A DNA stretch of 64,000 nt. Origin: Polytrichum commune. Its lineage: Eukaryota > Streptophyta > Polytrichopsida > Polytrichales > Polytrichaceae. The DNA is taken from contig OX485808.1 of NCBI GenBank assembly GCA_950295325.1, forward strand, positions 37,902,527 to 37,966,526. The letters run 5' to 3'. Position numbers and translations under genes: made by a program. Position 1 is the first letter of the stretch. Each line of letters starts with the position of its first letter. Under the pieces are notes generated by a model. It was not told the origin of the DNA and did no database searches. It saw nothing but the letters and a program-made list of their open reading frames with translations. Below, piece after piece: positions 61,057-64,000 of this stretch.

Positions 61057-62312
61057 GATTCCAATAAACAACTCACCAAGTCACGATGGACTGAGAATTT
61101 CTCCACAACCTGAGCCCAACAATGAGAACGTCAACGAGGGAATATTAGTTATGGGTGTCAGATTTACTAACCATGAAGTGCAACCATACAAGTTGGTTAT
61201 TCTCCTAGAAATTTGAGGTACAAAACACTTCAGATTGTAAGGCCACGGCCAATTGACTGCCTTGAACCGTGCCATTCGGGGCAAAACAGTCCCAAAAAAA
61301 TCTGTTCACAAAATAAATCCACAACAGTTGCAGCCGAAGAGATTCCCCTGATTTCATTGAAGTCGAGGTGTAAAGAGGTTTCACATACCCTTCACCTATC
61401 GTTGGTGTCTTATTTGAGAGTTGCACTACACAGACATGCGTAAAAGTAGGCTTCAGAACTTACCCAGGTTGCTTTACAAGCTGAAGTCTTGTTAGGAAGA
61501 GACAATGACTTGAATCTGGAGGGGAACTTATTGCAAAGTGATCAGTTATTTTCAAACGATGTCTCTACTACTATAACTCCATACTAGCATGTACCCTAGA
61601 GTATAACCTTGAAAGTCTCCTTGTCTTGAAAATCTAAATTGAAATCTTTTGTCATTCACCTTGCTTTGACACAAAAAAGACAAGATAAGATTTCCACTTA
61701 CAATTACAGCCCCTGTTACGTGGCAGTTGATTAAAATGGAAGAACGAACACACCAGAAGCGCGACCCGAGGTGGATCTGAAGGGGATCTGAACATCCATC
61801 AGTCTCGAAGCTGTTCCACAAAGCAAGCGATCACTGAGTTAAGTCATCACAGGAACACCTCAGCTAAGCACTGCAACATATACTTACATGTTACAGAGTA
61901 TAATACGAAAGAGCCTCAGGTTGAGAGCGCAGGAGCTAATTAATGGACTAGTAAGTTGCCAATCCTCTCCCTGTGTCTCCTATTTAAGCTCCCAAGAACT
62001 CCCTCCACACAAGGGACTCTCGTGGACTGTGCAAACCCTAAAATCCGGAACGTCAACCAGTTCAGGCCCCGATCCGTGTCACTGGGGCGCTCCATGGCCC
62101 CCCAGGCGCACATTGAATCTGGGCCATGGAGGCCTCCGGGATCCATGGACGGCTTAGATTGAAGGGGGCAGCTTACCCCGGGCAGTGCTCCAAGCCAGCG
62201 GGATTAGGGGGGGCAGAGGGCCCACGCAGGGCGGATATGAATTCGCCATTATGTTCTATAAGAAGGGTGTAAGATTGATTGTGCATCTTTCCCATCTTTT
62301 GAGAAGGTGTAG
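61057..62312. other. Upstream region of the kinase, no gene fixed
   Basis: Small minus-strand frames (61205-61426 and 61552-61821) lack recognisable domains and could be leader exons of the kinase. 62050-62240 is GC-rich with repeated GGCCATGG/GGATCC-like words. No TATA box was assigned. Confidence 0.35.
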
Positions 62313-62832
62313 TTGACTACACTAAACATGATATTTAGTGTTTGATTGTATTTAGTGTTGTTACCACCCTATCATGTTCAACACTAAATTTCAAATTTTT
62401 GATATTTAGTGTTAGACATGAATGCGCCGCCACCTTCCCTACTGCCACCTCCTCTCCTACGAAACAATCCTCTTCAATAGCTAATAGGTTTCTACCTACT
62501 CCACGGGGAGTCATCAAAAAATATCAAGATGAGTCATCATAAAATATCAAGATGAGTCATCATAAAATATCAAGATGAATCATCATAAAATATCAAGATG
62601 ATAGGTTGGAATGCTAGAAGATATGTTGGAATTCTTCTTTTATCATTGTTAATTTTTTCTCATATCTAACACGAAATTCGTGCATGTAACTTCCACACAT
62701 TACTATAGTTGAAATTTAGTGTTTGAATACACGGTTAATGTTACTTACTTTCATAGGGTTAGTGATGTTTAGTGTATGCGTTCGTATTTAGTGTATCTAA
62801 CACTAAATATCATATTTAGTGTAGTTTTCCCA
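62313..62832. mobile_element. TIR element with TTTAGTG-type ends
   Basis: Left end ACTACACTAAACATGATATT and right end, read in reverse, ACTACACTAAATATGATATT form about 27-bp inverted ends. The interior contains many scattered ATTTAGTG or CACTAAAT words and a short tandem of GATGARTCATCATAAAATATCAA (62520-62600). No coding capacity. The ends contain CACTA but no convincing target duplication was found. Confidence 0.6.
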
Positions 62833-63603
62833 GTTGCCAAATATTCGCATAAATACCTTGTCCCGGAATTGATGGGAACTCGTACCCGTTAATGTAGATG
62901 TGTCTTAAATGGTTAATTTTCAAACTAGCCTACTTATGGCATGATATGAAACAAGTAGGTTAGTACGAGATGGTTAGCAAATCCAAATCAAAATTTAGGA
63001 GCTCATATGAATATCTTGATCATTATCAAAGTGAAGATTATGGTGTCAATAATGATCATATAGGTGTCCATACCTAACTTCAAGACTTGCACATATACCA
63101 CTCAAATATACATGTCCAATTAAGAAGAGTGACCAATTAGTAAGTAGAGTAAGGCTGACCAACTAGTTATTTAGTAAGTAGAGTAAAGGTAACCAACTAG
63201 TTATATAATAAGTAGGCCTAGCCACTGGGCCCGCCTAGCCACTAGGCCCGACACCACCCTAAATCCGGCCTCCCCAAAAAAGATATGAGGCCCACAGCCT
63301 CACCCCGCCTTGGTGGCAAGCACCACCCCCACCCCCCACCCCACCGCCAACTAGGATCATTGAGGCCCTTGGATGGGCCTTGGTGGATCAACAGTCCGGA
63401 TGCACCATGAAGAATCTCATATATAGCGCCTCAGTGACAAGGCAACCGAACCGGCAAAAAGGTGTGAATCTAGCCAAAAAAAATGTGGAAATAGTAATTC
63501 CCAATAAAAATTATACATACAACAAGAAAATCAATCAATCACATACTTATGAGTGCCCAAATGAGCTGATCCAAACGCCGATTAACTTTCTTATCGAGCA
63601 AGG
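62833..63603. other. Gene-free stretch
   Basis: A short tandem duplication at 63130-63215 (GTAAGTAGAGTAAGG and ACCAACTAGTTAT words) and a GC-rich patch (63220-63345). Segments 62955-63075 resemble 40840-40960 (GCAAATCCAAATC / TTCATTATCAAGGTGAAGATTAT words). No gene. Confidence 0.45.
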
Positions 63604-64000
63604 CATAACATTAAGTAGCAAGCCCGAATTGACCTTCTTAAAAGAGCATCAAACCGGCGCGTGCCGGTTTTATGCTCTTTCAAGAGCAAAAGTCACACTA
63701 AGTTTGAGTTTCACTTAGGCTATTTTAGATCTATTTGGGTAGTTACTTTCAATGTTTAGTATTAATTATGTCGGTTTCTAGGACAAAACTAATGCCAAGT
63801 GGTGATAAAGGTTCTAATCTAGGCTAAATTACGATCTTAACAAATTTAAATAGCTACAAAGCAACGGGAAAGTTGGTTAGGTCAAAAAGGTAGTTGCACT
63901 TTTTGGAAAAGTCTCCCGACACCCACATTAGAAACCTCTTTGATACCTTTTTTAAGCTTCTATATTTGATTAATTATCCATTCATTCACCCTTGCTTTGC
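63604..64000. mobile_element. MITE-like element, copy 2, truncated by window end
   Basis: Starts CATAACATTAAGTAGCAAGC and matches copy 1 (44847-45319) in the opposite orientation to the window edge, with the same order of landmarks (GAGCATCAAACCGGC, GGGTAGTTACTTTCAATG, GGTTCTAATCTAGGCTAAAT, CCTTGCTTTGC). A strong internal hairpin (AAAGAGCATCAAACCGGC with GCCGGTTTTATGCTCTTT) is at 63642-63681. About 75 bp of the far end is expected beyond the window. Confidence 0.65.

Noticed and set aside
62300-62832. A second CACTA element
   Set aside because: The ends contain CACTA, but the inverted repeat extends outside it and the 3-bp flanks do not match; called only as a TIR element.

Overview
The window is nuclear DNA of a land plant. 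It is AT-rich and gene-poor, with GT-AG introns, TTTAGGG telomere-type repeats, a plant LRR receptor kinase and plant-type B3 and FCP1-like domains. The two helical-bundle (MLKL-like) kinase loci, the pogo-type transposase and the TTAA-type transposon suggest a bryophyte, most likely a moss. The species cannot be fixed from the sequence.

Left third (1-21.8 kb). Two genes point away from each other and share a signature found nowhere else in the window: a near-perfect 22-bp palindrome (arms CCCACGGGTG / CACCCGTGGG), present about 31 times. Gene 1 (minus strand, TATA box at 2294-2301, first exon 2216-2187, long exon 1156 to beyond base 1) looks transposase-like. Gene 2 (plus strand, 14086-20227) encodes about 1749 residues if the splice model is right. 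Its first nine residues after Met (ARTKQTARK) equal the histone H3 tail. A degenerate ParB/DGQHR-type motif, a possible Rossmann or methyltransferase-like segment, an acidic Glu-rich region, a basic patch, a SUMO-interaction-like motif and a C-terminal FCP1/NLI-type phosphatase domain follow. Each gene has an array of the palindrome in its first intron (11 and 10 copies), and the other introns of gene 2 that exceed about 140 nt and follow the first long exon mostly carry one or two copies. The two genes may be parts of one large, undescribed mobile element; its ends were not seen. A 3916-bp transposon with TTAA target duplications and 16-bp CCC-starting inverted ends (piggyBac-like, with a B3-domain gene as cargo) sits between them in a repeated unit whose uninterrupted copies show the empty site.

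Middle (21.8-51.5 kb). Mostly gene-free, with dispersed repeats, foldback elements and two tandem arrays. One LRR receptor kinase (minus strand, about 36.4-28.05 kb, at least 16 exons) is the only conventional gene here.

Right (51.5-64 kb). A decayed pogo/Tigger-like transposase, a tRNA-derived SINE, a CACTA-type MITE with clear target duplication, a kinase copy broken by a 31-bp tandem slippage, an intact helical-bundle kinase, and two further inverted-repeat elements, one running off the right edge.
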